NCBI GenBank assembly: GCA_963652495.1
Contig: CAVJTU010000003.1
Span: forward strand, 7,138 to 71,137
Source of the DNA: Anthropogastromicrobium sp963652495
GTDB lineage: Bacteria > Bacillota > Clostridia > Lachnospirales > Lachnospiraceae
Direction: 5' to 3'
Length of the DNA: 64,000 bases
Every line of letters starts with the position of its first letter. Positions within the stretch are counted from its first letter, which is position 1. Under the pieces are notes generated by a model. It was not told the origin of the DNA. It was given only the letters and a program-made list of their open reading frames with translations, and did no database searches. The position numbers and the translations under genes are program-made. Below, piece by piece: positions 27,128-36,120 of the stretch.

Positions 27128-28500
27128 TATTGGAAGCCCTCCTCATTCTTATAGGAACCGGTATTCCGATAGGTGATCAGCGATACAACGGCCAGAACCA
27201 CGAAGGTCATGATACCGATAACTGCACCGAGGTTATAATACTGGTTGTCAACAGTCAGCTTGTACAGCCAGGTAACAAGAAGATCCGTCTTACCAGCTGT
27301 GGAGCCTACAGGCGTCGGGTTTCCTCCTGACAGAAGGAAGATAATGTTGAAGTTGTTTACATTTCCGGTAAAGGTGGTGATCAAATACGGTGCGGTAACA
27401 AACAGCATGTACGGCAATGTGATGGAGAAGAAGGTTCTCACCGGACCTGCGCCGTCCACGGTAGCTGCCTCGTACAGATCCGCCGGGATGTTCTGAAGAA
27501 CACCAGTTACCTGAAGCATGGTAAATGGAATTCCGACCCAAATGTTGATCACGATTACCATGATTCGTGCCAGCAGTGTATTGGACCAGAATGGAATTGC
27601 CTTTTCAATGATTCCTGCGTTTAACAGAAGAGTATTTACGATACCATTCTGGCTGAAGATGGTTCTCATCAAAAGTAATGATACAAATTGCGGAACTGCT
27701 GCGGAAAGAACGAAGCAGAAACGCCAGAATGCCTTTGCTCTGGTGCCCTTGCGGTTGATTACGATTGCAAGGATCATACCTAAGATATAGTTACTAAAAG
27801 TTGCTGCAACTGCCCAGATGAGCGTCCAGCCAAGTACCGACCAGAAAGTACTTCCGATCGAATCACCAAAGTTTAATACCTTGGCAAAGTTTGCCAGTCC
27901 TACCCAGTTAAAGATCGTGGTATGCGCATCGACCTTACTGTAGTTGGTGAATGCCATACAGATCATGAACACCAGCGGAAGGACGGTAAAAATGATAATT
28001 CCCAGAATCGGAAGTGTCAGCAGAGTACGATGAAGGTTCTGGTCAAATAATCCCTTGATGTCCTCCATAAAGGTAGGAACTTTCTTGCCAGACTGGCTTA
28101 AACACTGTACCTTATAAGCACTCTTTACGCTGCCTCTCCAGAAAATGATGAATGCAGCGATCAAAAAGCACGTTGCCACACCAAATAGTAACATTAACAG
28201 GGAATTGTCGCCCTGTGTATATTCGTAAATCTGCTTTGCCTCGCTCCATACCTTCTGCTGCTCTTGTCCGCCGAGGTGAACGAGATCAACAAGATAACCT
28301 GCGCCTCTTAAAACCATGAATGCGATAAATGCGATCTCAATTGCAAGCATGCCGAGTCCCTTTATCACCTGATGGCGCACAATATTGCCAAGTCCTAATA
28401 CCAGCATAGAAAGCTTCGTCAATGCATCTCCCTTGGTAACCGCATTCGTAACGGAATACGGATTGTCGAACTCCTTGCCTCTTTTTGTTTTTCCAGGCAT
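27127..28500 (-). CDS. ABC sugar transporter permease (MalF type)
   Basis: This is a 457-residue permease, longer than typical 300-residue sugar permeases, as in MalF. It has extra N-terminal membrane segments (about residues 55-85 and 110-135) before the six core segments. The EAA motif reads YEAATVDGAGPVRTFFSITLPYM (about 372-394). The NFNIIFLLSGG region is characteristic of maltodextrin permeases. Ribosome-binding site GGGAGG precedes the ATG. It lies 130 bp downstream of the binding-protein gene with a GC-rich hairpin in between. Confidence 0.95.
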   Translation of the reverse strand: MPGKTKRGKEFDNPYSVTNAVTKGDALTKLSMLVLGLGNIVRHQVIKGLGMLAIEIAFIAFMVLRGAGYLVDLVHLGGQEQQKVWSEAKQIYEYTQGDNSLLMLLFGVATCFLIAAFIIFWRGSVKSAYKVQCLSQSGKKVPTFMEDIKGLFDQNLHRTLLTLPILGIIIFTVLPLVFMICMAFTNYSKVDAHTTIFNWVGLANFAKVLNFGDSIGSTFWSVLGWTLIWAVAATFSNYILGMILAIVINRKGTRAKAFWRFCFVLSAAVPQFVSLLLMRTIFSQNGIVNTLLLNAGIIEKAIPFWSNTLLARIMVIVINIWVGIPFTMLQVTGVLQNIPADLYEAATVDGAGPVRTFFSITLPYMLFVTAPYLITTFTGNVNNFNIIFLLSGGNPTPVGSTAGKTDLLVTWLYKLTVDNQYYNLGAVIGIMTFVVLAVVSLITYRNTGSYKNEEGFQ

Positions 28501-28560
28501 ATGAAACCTCCCGATAACTCTTTTTTATTCACTGTTTTGCTTAACTCTTCGTACATTAAA

Positions 28561-28592
28561 TGCTCCAGGCCCGCAAGGCGGAACCCGGAGCA
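28561..28592 (-). terminator. Stem-loop between binding-protein and permease genes
   Basis: TGCTCC at 28561-28566 pairs with GGAGCA at 28587-28592, and CCGC pairs with GCGG inside. On the minus strand only TTTAATG follows, so it is a weak terminator or an mRNA-stabilising 3' stem. Such hairpins commonly set a higher level of binding protein than permease. Confidence 0.6.
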
Positions 28593-28632
28593 CTGCTAGT
28601 TTCATTTAGTTTTTGTCAGCCAGACAATTTGA

Positions 28633-29919
28633 TTAGTCAACGATGCTCTGATTCATGGAATCGCTGAACTGATCCGTCAGCTCTGCTGCGTTGTCCAGAG
28701 TAACCTCACCATTTACGATGGACTTACCAAAGTTCTCAGCTGGTGTCCAGTAGTTGTTCATAGCGGTTACGAACGGCTGAAGGATGGAGGTCTCATCGAA
28801 GGTTTCGTTCTGAGCGATTACAAGCTCATCCTTCTGGATATCCTCTTCTGCAAGCAGATCGGTATTGCAAGGAACGATGTTTCTTGCATCATAGTGAAGC
28901 TGCTGGGACTCTTCGTTTCCAAGGAACAGAGCCAGTGCTACTGCTACCTGCGGATACTCGCAGTTCGGATTTACACCGATTGCTTTAGAACCTGCGAAGG
29001 ACTTCATCTGAAGATCCTCACCATCTACCGTGAAGGTTGGAAGCTTTGCGATACCAAGGTTGTCGCCCATAGCCTCTGCTAACTTTGCGTAATCCCAAGA
29101 ACCGGAGAACATTGCGTTGATGGTTCCATCACACATACCGGAAACACCGATACCAGACTCATCGTTTACGAAATTCTTGTTTGCTGCCATGTTTACCAGA
29201 TACTCGGTAACAGCTGCACCCTTCTCACCTGAGAAGTCAATGCCTGCTTCCTCATCCTTGCCGTCCTCGCCAAACAACGTGCAGCCGTTTGCTACATAGA
29301 AGGAGGCGATGTACCAGGAGTTCGTTAACGGGAAGGAAACCTTACCCTTTTCCAGCATGGTGTCAAGGCTCTTAATATCGTCCTCATCGTATACGCTCTT
29401 ATCGTAGAACATATACCAAGTGTTGGTGGTAAACGGAACACCGTATACGCTGTCATCTACCGTTACGGAATCAACAATTGCTTCGGAGTTGGTGTTCTTG
29501 ATATAATCAACGGTCTTTCCGCCAAGCTCTGCGATCGCGCCCGCATCAATCAGGGTCTGGATCTGGTCATTTGCGAACATGTAAACGTCTGCAGAACCAG
29601 ATGGATCCTGAGAAATGGTCTTTCCTGCATCACCCTCGGAGCAGGTACCGTACTCGAATGTCAGATCCCAGTTTACGTGCAGCTCGTTGAACGCCTCGCA
29701 GCGTTCCTGAAGCCACTGACCGTAATCCTCTGCCTGATCCTCTGCTGGTCCCCATACAGTGATGGTTGCGGTGATCGGATCCTCTGCGGAATAATCAACG
29801 GTCTCTTCCTCCGCTCCTGAGCTGGACTCTTCTTCTGCGAATGCGCTTACTGCGCCGCCTACTGTTGTAAGGCACATAGCTCCTGCTAAAAACAGACTGG
29901 ATGCTTTTCTGAATTTCAT
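28633..29919 (-). CDS. Extracellular solute-binding protein (MalE-like)
   Basis: This is a 428-residue sugar-binding protein. The signal peptide ends in a Sec-type site, VSAFA-EE, with no lipobox, although a cysteine occurs in the hydrophobic core (GAMCL). An acidic Ser/Glu linker follows, then ITATITVWGPAEDQ, typical of family 1 sugar-binding proteins. Motifs such as ADVYMFANDQIQTLIDAGAI and YGVPFTTNTWYMFYDKSVY match MalE-like proteins. It is first in the minus-strand transporter run. Proximity to glycogen phosphorylase suggests malto-oligosaccharides as ligand. Confidence 0.93.
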   Translation of the reverse strand: MKFRKASSLFLAGAMCLTTVGGAVSAFAEEESSSGAEEETVDYSAEDPITATITVWGPAEDQAEDYGQWLQERCEAFNELHVNWDLTFEYGTCSEGDAGKTISQDPSGSADVYMFANDQIQTLIDAGAIAELGGKTVDYIKNTNSEAIVDSVTVDDSVYGVPFTTNTWYMFYDKSVYDEDDIKSLDTMLEKGKVSFPLTNSWYIASFYVANGCTLFGEDGKDEEAGIDFSGEKGAAVTEYLVNMAANKNFVNDESGIGVSGMCDGTINAMFSGSWDYAKLAEAMGDNLGIAKLPTFTVDGEDLQMKSFAGSKAIGVNPNCEYPQVAVALALFLGNEESQQLHYDARNIVPCNTDLLAEEDIQKDELVIAQNETFDETSILQPFVTAMNNYWTPAENFGKSIVNGEVTLDNAAELTDQFSDSMNQSIVD

Positions 29920-29980
29920 CGTGTAAATCCTCCCTATTTTCTTTTTTATTCCGATTCGGTTCGGAAATTCTTATGCCATT

Positions 29981-30064
29981 ATTATAAGAAAATTTGGTGA
30001 TTTCGTATATATTAAAAATGTTAGATTCATGTTGTTTTTCTCTGAAATTATCTTTATTTCAAAG
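29981..30064 (-). promoter_or_regulatory. Probable activated promoter and operator of the MalE-like gene
   Basis: A -10 box TATAAT (reverse complement at 29981-29986) has no good -35 partner, as expected for an activator-dependent promoter. About 70 bp upstream, CTCTGAAAT at 30040-30048 and ATTTCAAAG at 30056-30064 form a 9-base dyad with one mismatch and a 7-base spacer. This could be a site for the YesN-type regulator encoded nearby. The link is inferred. Confidence 0.45.
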
Positions 30065-30099
30065 TTTATTGAGATTGGAAAGAGTATAATAGGCAGCAA

Positions 30100-31824
30100 T
30101 TACTCTAATCGCTTCGGTATCCGAATGCACGCCCTTGTTCCTTCGCCAATTTTGCTTTCAATTTGCAAACTATATTGATCCCCATAGTAGAGCTTAATTC
30201 GTTCATTTACGTTGCGCACGCCATATCCCTTCGACTCTTCGGTAAGAATCCGCGCCGCCTGCTCATCACTCATGCCGACTCCATTGTCCTCGACAGTCAA
30301 AAGAATCAGATCGCCCTCCTCTTTTCCGGTGATGACCAGCTTCCCTCTGCCATCCGGCTTGACATCAATCCCATGTGCGATTGCATTCTCAATCAACGGC
30401 TGAAGCATCAGATTCAGTGAAGTGTACTGCTTGATGGACTCGTCCACATGAAACTCCACATCAAAATCGTAATCGTGCATCATCAGCTGAATGTCCAAAT
30501 AAGAACGCATATTGCGAAGCTCGTCCTCAAGTGACATGACGTTCTTGCCCTTATTTAATGAGGTTCGATAAAACGTTGAAAGTGCCAGCGTAATTTTGCT
30601 GATATCATCGGCACCAGCCTCGATTGCTTTCCAGTTGATCAGCGATAACGTATTATATAGAAAGTGTGGATTGATCTGTGCCTGAAGCGCCCGCATCTCG
30701 TACTCTTTTTCTTTGATTCGTCCCTCATACACTTCCTTGATTAACGTATTTAAGCGAAGCAGCATCGCATCAAATCCATTGACTAGATCACCAATCTCAT
30801 CGCGGCTGTCACTGACAATCTCTGCCTCCAAATTTCCCTCCTCGACCTGCTCCATGCCAGATTTTAAGCGTCGAATTCGCTTTGTAACGAAACTTGTCAA
30901 AATGATCATCGCAATAATGGCCATCGCCGCCATGACTAGTACGGCAATTACTGCAATTCTTGTGATCGGAGCAACCGATGATACAATCAAACGATTCGGC
31001 TTATACAGACAGGCCTTCCAGCCCGTCACAGATGAGTTTTCTGTAAGAATCTCATAGCTGCTGTATTTATCACGCTGCTCGTCAAGAAGCTTAGCCGCAT
31101 TGAGCGTATAATCGCTGTATTTTTCATCAAAGAATGTATTTTCATATATGGCATCATTTTTTTCATTAAAGATTATGACGCCATAATTATTCTGAAGGGT
31201 CTGCTCAAATGCCTCAAACATGCTGTCATAATCGACGCTGATGTACAAAATACCATCCAGTCCATAGCGTGCCAGCATACTCATCGGACTTGCCAGAAAT
31301 ACAATGCCCTCATTCTTGTCCACAAACCACTGCATCTCCCCCACGTCGCGCACGCTCTTGTACCAAGCAGTATCGGTGATCTCCGAGATCGGCGCTAAGG
31401 TATCACCATGCTTGATTAAGTCTTTGCCGACATAGATCGTGACATTGCCGACATCATTATGGAAATATTTGAGAGAGGCAAGCATTGGGTCTAAGATTGT
31501 AACGAGCTGATTGTACATATCGTATACCGAGTCGTACTGATAGCCAAGTACCTGCGAGATGGTCTGATTGTAACAGATGTAATTGTTTAAGTTGGTATAG
31601 ATGGCCAGCTTATTCTCCATGGAAGCAACTGCCTGATACAGATAAGATTCCATGCTGTCACTCTCGCTCTGCCACAAAATCTGCTTCATCTGCACATAAG
31701 TGACCGACAATACAGCTGCCACCGGAAGAAAACCGGACAGCGCATAGACGATCGCCAGCTTATAGCCAAGCCTTATATTGCGAAACCAGCCGACAATGCG
31801 ATTTCGCAGCTCATTTTTCTTCAA
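30100..31824 (-). CDS. YesM-type sensor histidine kinase
   Basis: This is a 574-residue membrane kinase. Two membrane segments (about residues 22-42 and 272-297) flank an extracytoplasmic sensing domain. A HAMP segment follows (about 298-350). The His_kinase motif QAQINPHFLYNTLSLINW carries the phosphorylated histidine, and the ATPase domain shows N- and G-box motifs (LQPLIENAIAHGI, VEDNGVGMS, GYGVRNVNERI). Its start overlaps the response-regulator gene by 14 bp. It is encoded just upstream of the sugar-binding protein and probably senses extracellular glucans, directly or through a binding protein. Confidence 0.95.
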   Translation of the reverse strand: MKKNELRNRIVGWFRNIRLGYKLAIVYALSGFLPVAAVLSVTYVQMKQILWQSESDSMESYLYQAVASMENKLAIYTNLNNYICYNQTISQVLGYQYDSVYDMYNQLVTILDPMLASLKYFHNDVGNVTIYVGKDLIKHGDTLAPISEITDTAWYKSVRDVGEMQWFVDKNEGIVFLASPMSMLARYGLDGILYISVDYDSMFEAFEQTLQNNYGVIIFNEKNDAIYENTFFDEKYSDYTLNAAKLLDEQRDKYSSYEILTENSSVTGWKACLYKPNRLIVSSVAPITRIAVIAVLVMAAMAIIAMIILTSFVTKRIRRLKSGMEQVEEGNLEAEIVSDSRDEIGDLVNGFDAMLLRLNTLIKEVYEGRIKEKEYEMRALQAQINPHFLYNTLSLINWKAIEAGADDISKITLALSTFYRTSLNKGKNVMSLEDELRNMRSYLDIQLMMHDYDFDVEFHVDESIKQYTSLNLMLQPLIENAIAHGIDVKPDGRGKLVITGKEEGDLILLTVEDNGVGMSDEQAARILTEESKGYGVRNVNERIKLYYGDQYSLQIESKIGEGTRACIRIPKRLE

Positions 31825-33367
31825 TCATTTCCTCCCCGCTTTCCCTGAATTTCTGCGGACTAACCCCATAATATTCTCGAAAGCTCAAACAAAAATAGGA
31901 GACATTCAGATAGCCGCACGCCGTACTGATATCCACGATCTTCATCATCGTCTGCTCCAACAATTCCTTTGCCTTTTCCATGCGCACACTCTTGATGAAC
32001 CGGCTCAAATTTTGACCGGTCTCTTTCTTAAACACGCTGCTTAAGTAACTTGGTGCCATATAGACAAGCTCGCTCAGACGATCAACGCTCATTTCCTCTC
32101 CATAATGCGCTGCGATGTACTGCTTGACCGCCTCGACTTCACGATGGCCCGTCTGTGGTTTTCCTGAAAAGGCTTTCTCAAAATGTGTGATGGCGTCGCT
32201 CACAATACCCGTCACCTGTGCAAAATCAAAGGAACGATATAATCGGTCAATTTGCGTGTTTAGCTTTTCCTCACTCTCTCCGGGAAGATTGTCGTAAATA
32301 TCCTTTAACAGATTTGCAAACAAAAACTTGATATACATCTGAGAAAATGCCGTCTTGCTGCGATACTTCTGGCTAAAACGGTCAAAATGTCCGCGCAGAC
32401 TCTGGATATCCTTCATGCGGATGTCCTGCTTCATCTGTTTCATCAGCGTGTCATCGTCGATCTGAATAATCTCAGAGTCATCGCGCTCCATGCCGCTGTA
32501 AAACAATCTGATACTTGGATGATAAAACTTATTTTCCATCAGCATCTCAAGTTCCTCCATCGCTGCTGCGATCTGCTCTGCCCTATAAATCTCAGACGAT
32601 ACCGATGCAATGCAATGTTCTCCATACTCCGCTTCTATGTAGTCTAAAATCTCATTTGCAAAAGCAATGCAGTCAATCATACGATCTTTTAACAGGATAA
32701 TGGACTGCTGCGGTGTCAGATTTAAATATAAAAATGATTCGCTGTCATGAAACTCTCTTTCCTTCTTTGCCAAAATGCGTTCTTCCAGATCCACGCCATT
32801 TTTTCCAAAGAAATCATCCTCTGTCTCAAGCAGCATAATGCGGCAAAAGCAGTCCACATCCTGCCGTGTCAGAACATTTCCTGTATGCTGCATGACTTCA
32901 TCCACATTTGCACCATTTACAATCTGATAAAGAGTATGCTCACGTATTTGTCTCATGCTTCTTTTTCGCATCAATTTCTCCGCCCGTGCTGTCTCAAGCT
33001 CACTCACAGCACGCATAATCGTCTCCTTAAATTCCTTTGGATCCACCGGCTTTAAAATATAGTCTGAAACGCCGAGACGCACTGCCTTTCTGGCATAGTC
33101 AAACTCGCTGCACCCTGAGAAAATTACGCACTTCATGTCCTCATGACCATCCATCTGCTGGCATTCCTCAATCAAACGAATCCCATCCATAAATGGCATC
33201 TTTACATCTGTAAGTAAAATATCAAGTTTGTGATCCTTTAAATAATCAAGTGCCTCACAGCCATTTGCAGCCTCCGCAATCTCACATGAAAACTGCATAT
33301 TCCGAAGCAGCATCTTAATGCCATTTCGCTCGATTCGCTCATCATCTACAACCAATACCTGATACAT
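31811..33367 (-). CDS. YesN-type response regulator with AraC domain
   Basis: This is a 518-residue DNA-binding response regulator. The receiver domain (about 1-120) has the phosphoacceptor aspartate in DILLTDVKMPFMDG, and the conserved lysine in DYILKPVD. A long middle region of about 280 residues has no firm assignment. The C-terminal AraC double helix-turn-helix (about 415-510) has AYLSSVFKK-like and VGYLNVSYF-like segments, here APSYLSSVFKKETGQN and ACGYLNVSYFCLSFREYYG. It is the first gene of the yesN-yesM pair and is predicted to activate the transporter genes. Confidence 0.95.
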   Translation of the reverse strand: MYQVLVVDDERIERNGIKMLLRNMQFSCEIAEAANGCEALDYLKDHKLDILLTDVKMPFMDGIRLIEECQQMDGHEDMKCVIFSGCSEFDYARKAVRLGVSDYILKPVDPKEFKETIMRAVSELETARAEKLMRKRSMRQIREHTLYQIVNGANVDEVMQHTGNVLTRQDVDCFCRIMLLETEDDFFGKNGVDLEERILAKKEREFHDSESFLYLNLTPQQSIILLKDRMIDCIAFANEILDYIEAEYGEHCIASVSSEIYRAEQIAAAMEELEMLMENKFYHPSIRLFYSGMERDDSEIIQIDDDTLMKQMKQDIRMKDIQSLRGHFDRFSQKYRSKTAFSQMYIKFLFANLLKDIYDNLPGESEEKLNTQIDRLYRSFDFAQVTGIVSDAITHFEKAFSGKPQTGHREVEAVKQYIAAHYGEEMSVDRLSELVYMAPSYLSSVFKKETGQNLSRFIKSVRMEKAKELLEQTMMKIVDISTACGYLNVSYFCLSFREYYGVSPQKFRESGEEMIEEK

Positions 33368-33434
33368 TTTTTCGTATCCTTTCCGTCTATTCTGCCTCTA
33401 TTTTACCCTAATAAATAACGAAAATCAACGACAA

Positions 33435-33463
33435 AAATGGGCAGCAAAACCTGCTGCCCATTT
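33435..33463. terminator. Terminator between glycogen phosphorylase and yesN
   Basis: AAATGGGCAGCA at 33435-33446 pairs perfectly with TGCTGCCCATTT at 33452-33463. On the minus strand the stem is followed by TTTTGTCG. It separates the glgP transcript from the regulator pair. Confidence 0.85.
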
Positions 33464-33466
33464 GCT

Positions 33467-33620
33467 GTTCACGGGACCCCCATTCGCAAAACCGCACGTT
33501 CCGTGCGCCGTTGCTACGCAACTCTGTTTTGTTCATGAACGGGCGTCCACCCCGTCCTGCTGAACCGTCAAATCTTCATGCAAGCATGAGATTTATCCGG
33601 TTTTAGCAGGACGCGTGAAC
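33467..33620. repeat. 154-bp nested inverted-repeat element
   Basis: GTTCACG at 33467 pairs with CGTGAAC at 33614-33620. Inside is a 16-bp stem (CGTCCTGCTGAACCG with its near-complement CCGGTTTTAGCAGGACG), capped by AAATCTTCATGC/GCATGAGATTT. The apical CATGC-GCATG is shared with 23226-23370, and the ends with 3964 and 17639. It starts only 4 bp after the terminator and occupies the glgP 3' region. Confidence 0.75.
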
Positions 33621-33625
33621 TGTAA

Positions 33626-35881
33626 TTATCCCAATTTCCAAATTTCCTCGTTGTACTGCGCAATGGTACGGTCGGATGAGAAGAATCTCGCCTTTGCAAT
33701 GTTGACAAGCATCTTCTTTGCCCAGCCTTTGCGGTCTGCATAGTCGTTTAATACCTGCTCCTTGCGTGCAATGTACTCCTTCAAATCAAGAAGCGTCATA
33801 AACCAGTCCTTTGAGATCAGCTCATGATGAAGCTGCTTTAATGTTTCCTCGTCACCGGCCTCAAGCATCGGCTTGCTGATAAGGAAATCGACTGCGGTAT
33901 GGATATCTTCGTCCTCTGTGTAATAATCCTTTGCACAGTAATCGGCCTTCTCATAATGTGCAATGACCTGCTCGCTGCTCTCACCGAAGAAATAGATATT
34001 GTCCTCGCCGACCAGCTCTCCGATCTCGACATTTGCGCCGTCTCTTGTTCCCAGTGTGATGGCGCCATTCAGCATAAACTTCATGTTTCCGGTACCGGAT
34101 GCCTCCTTGGATGCCAGTGAAATCTGCTCTGAGATATCACATGCCGGAATGATCTTGGATGCCTTTGTAACATTATAATTTTCCACCATCACAACACGCA
34201 GATACGGATTCACAGCCTCATCTTTTTCAATGACCTGCTGCAGACTCAAAATCGCATGAATAATATCCTTTGCGATGGTATAGGCCGGTGCTGCCTTTGC
34301 GCCAAATAATACGGTTATCGGTGTTTTCGGAAGTTTTCCTGCTTTGATCTCCAAATACTTATGGATCGCCCAAAGCAGATTCATCTGCTGGCGCTTGTAC
34401 TCGTGCAGACGTTTTACCTGAATATCAAAGATTGAATTTTCATCAATGATAACGCCCTGTGTGCGCTTTAAATAATCCGCAAGCTGACGCTTCTTCTCCT
34501 GCTTAATAGCAAGCAGACGTTCCAACGCTACATCATCATCAACGTAGGCAAGCAGCTTTTCCAGCTCACATGCATCCTTCTTGAATCCACTTCCAATCCA
34601 CTTTTCAATCTGAGCCGTCAGCTCCTCGTTGCAGGAAAGCAGCCAGCGGCGGAAGGTGATTCCGTTTGTCTTGTTATTAAATTTCTCCGGATAAATCTTA
34701 TAAAATGCATGCAACTCAGAGTTCTTTAAAATCTCGGTGTGCAGATAGGCAACACCATTTACGCTGTGACCGTAATGAATATCCATATGTGCCATATGAA
34801 CGCGGTCATTCTCATCAATGATTGCCACCTTTGGATCTGGATAGGCTTTTTTTGCACGCTGGTCAAGCTCCTTAATGATTGGAACCAGCTGCGGAACAAC
34901 CTTCTCCAGATAAGCCAATGGCCACTTCTCCAGTGCCTCTGACAGAATCGTATGGTTTGTGTAAGCGCAAACCTTTGTGACAAGCGCTATCGCCTCGTCC
35001 ATCGTGATGCCACGCTTAAGCAGCAGACGAATCAGCTCCGGAATGACCATAGACGGATGCGTGTCATTGATCTGAATTGCTGCATACTCGTCTAAGTCCG
35101 TCAGCTTGCAGCCACGCGCGGTACATTCATCCAAAATCAGCTGCGCCGCATTGCTGACCATGAAATACTGCTGATAGATACGAAGCAGATTTCCAGCCTC
35201 ATCACTGTCATCCGGGTATAAAAACAGCGTTAAATTCTTTGCGATATCGGTCTTATCAAAGCAGATTGTTCCGTTCTTGATCAGACTCTCATCCACAGTA
35301 TCAATGTCAAACAGATGAAGCTTGTTCGTGCGTCCCTCGTAGCCAGTTACCTCGATGTCATACATGCGGGAGGTCACAGACAGATCACCAAACGCTACCG
35401 GGTAGCTCACATCTGTCTTTGTCAGCCAGTTCTCGCTTTCAATCCACGGATTCGGTGTTTCCTTCTGGAAATTGTGTTCAAAGACCTGCTTGAACAGACC
35501 CATGTGATAATTCAGCCCCACGCCATCGCCATGCAGATTCAGTGTTGCCATAGAATCTAAGAAACATGCTGCCAGACGGCCCAGTCCGCCATTTCCAAGG
35601 GATGGCTCCGGCTCAATCTCCTCAATTTCACCGATGTTCTTTCCTGCCGCCGCCAGTTCTTCCTTTACGGTCTGATACAGTCCCAAGTTGATCAGGTTGT
35701 TGGACAGCAGCTTTCCAATTAAAAACTCTGCGGAAATGTAGTAGACCTTCTTCTTTCCTGCTTCGCTCTCCTTCTTTGCTGCACAGTCCTTTGTCATTTC
35801 AAGTAATGCATAATAAATTTCTTCGCTGCTGCAAGCCGTTAATGGCTTATTATATTTCTTTTCACAGATTTCACTTACCAT
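33626..35881 (-). CDS. glgP: Glycogen/alpha-glucan phosphorylase
   Basis: This PLP enzyme releases glucose 1-phosphate from the ends of alpha-1,4-glucans. The 751-residue length fits the shorter clostridial type; E. coli MalP and GlgP are near 800. The PLP-lysine motif EASGTGNMKFMLNGAITLGT (about residue 600) is intact, as are EPSLGNGGLGRLAACFLDS and VKRLHEYKRQQMN. The start follows AAAGGAG. It lies in the same block as the sugar importer and the two-component pair, supporting intracellular phosphorolysis of imported maltodextrin or of stored glycogen. Which of the two is main cannot be settled. Confidence 0.96.
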   Translation of the reverse strand: MVSEICEKKYNKPLTACSSEEIYYALLEMTKDCAAKKESEAGKKKVYYISAEFLIGKLLSNNLINLGLYQTVKEELAAAGKNIGEIEEIEPEPSLGNGGLGRLAACFLDSMATLNLHGDGVGLNYHMGLFKQVFEHNFQKETPNPWIESENWLTKTDVSYPVAFGDLSVTSRMYDIEVTGYEGRTNKLHLFDIDTVDESLIKNGTICFDKTDIAKNLTLFLYPDDSDEAGNLLRIYQQYFMVSNAAQLILDECTARGCKLTDLDEYAAIQINDTHPSMVIPELIRLLLKRGITMDEAIALVTKVCAYTNHTILSEALEKWPLAYLEKVVPQLVPIIKELDQRAKKAYPDPKVAIIDENDRVHMAHMDIHYGHSVNGVAYLHTEILKNSELHAFYKIYPEKFNNKTNGITFRRWLLSCNEELTAQIEKWIGSGFKKDACELEKLLAYVDDDVALERLLAIKQEKKRQLADYLKRTQGVIIDENSIFDIQVKRLHEYKRQQMNLLWAIHKYLEIKAGKLPKTPITVLFGAKAAPAYTIAKDIIHAILSLQQVIEKDEAVNPYLRVVMVENYNVTKASKIIPACDISEQISLASKEASGTGNMKFMLNGAITLGTRDGANVEIGELVGEDNIYFFGESSEQVIAHYEKADYCAKDYYTEDEDIHTAVDFLISKPMLEAGDEETLKQLHHELISKDWFMTLLDLKEYIARKEQVLNDYADRKGWAKKMLVNIAKARFFSSDRTIAQYNEEIWKLG

Positions 35882-35919
35882 AATCAGTTAAACTCCTTTC
35901 GTGAGCCAATGCGTTACAA

Positions 35920-35982
35920 TTCACAGGACAACGTTACTTCGCTTAGCGGTGAGCCGCTTCGTAAATGCAACTGTCCGTGAAC
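35920..35982. repeat. Inverted-repeat element, TTCACAGGAC ends
   Basis: TTCACAGGAC at 35920-35929 pairs with GTCCGTGAA at 35973-35981, with one bulge. Upstream bases GTTACAA resemble the GTAACTATTCAG ends of the 23226 element. An AGCGGTGAGCCGCT hairpin lies inside. It occupies the divergent gap between glgP and the AraC gene. Confidence 0.65.
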
Positions 35983-36019
35983 CATTGACTGCATTTTAAT
36001 GCTTTTTTCTTCGATTTTC

Positions 36020-36049
36020 TTGCATTATGCCGCTCTTTTATGGTACTAT
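36020..36049 (+). promoter_or_regulatory. Possible promoter of the AraC gene
   Basis: TTGCAT at 36020-36025 and TACTAT at 36044-36049 are 18 bp apart. The following dispersed repeat would then lie in the 5' untranslated region of the AraC mRNA. Confidence 0.45.
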
Positions 36050-36063
36050 TCTATCATCATATT

Positions 36064-36102
36064 GATGTTGGGGTCAAAAGGCATTTTGCCCCCTTTGATA
36101 CC
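36064..36102 (+). repeat. GATGTTGGGG dispersed repeat, copy 3
   Basis: This is the most symmetric copy: GGGGTCAAAAGGC is followed by ATTTTG and then CCCCCTTTGATACC. It ends 5 bp before the AGGAGG site of the AraC gene, so it lies in the leader of that mRNA and could fold near its ribosome-binding site. Confidence 0.85.
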
Positions 36103-36120
36103 AAACAGGAGGCGATATTC

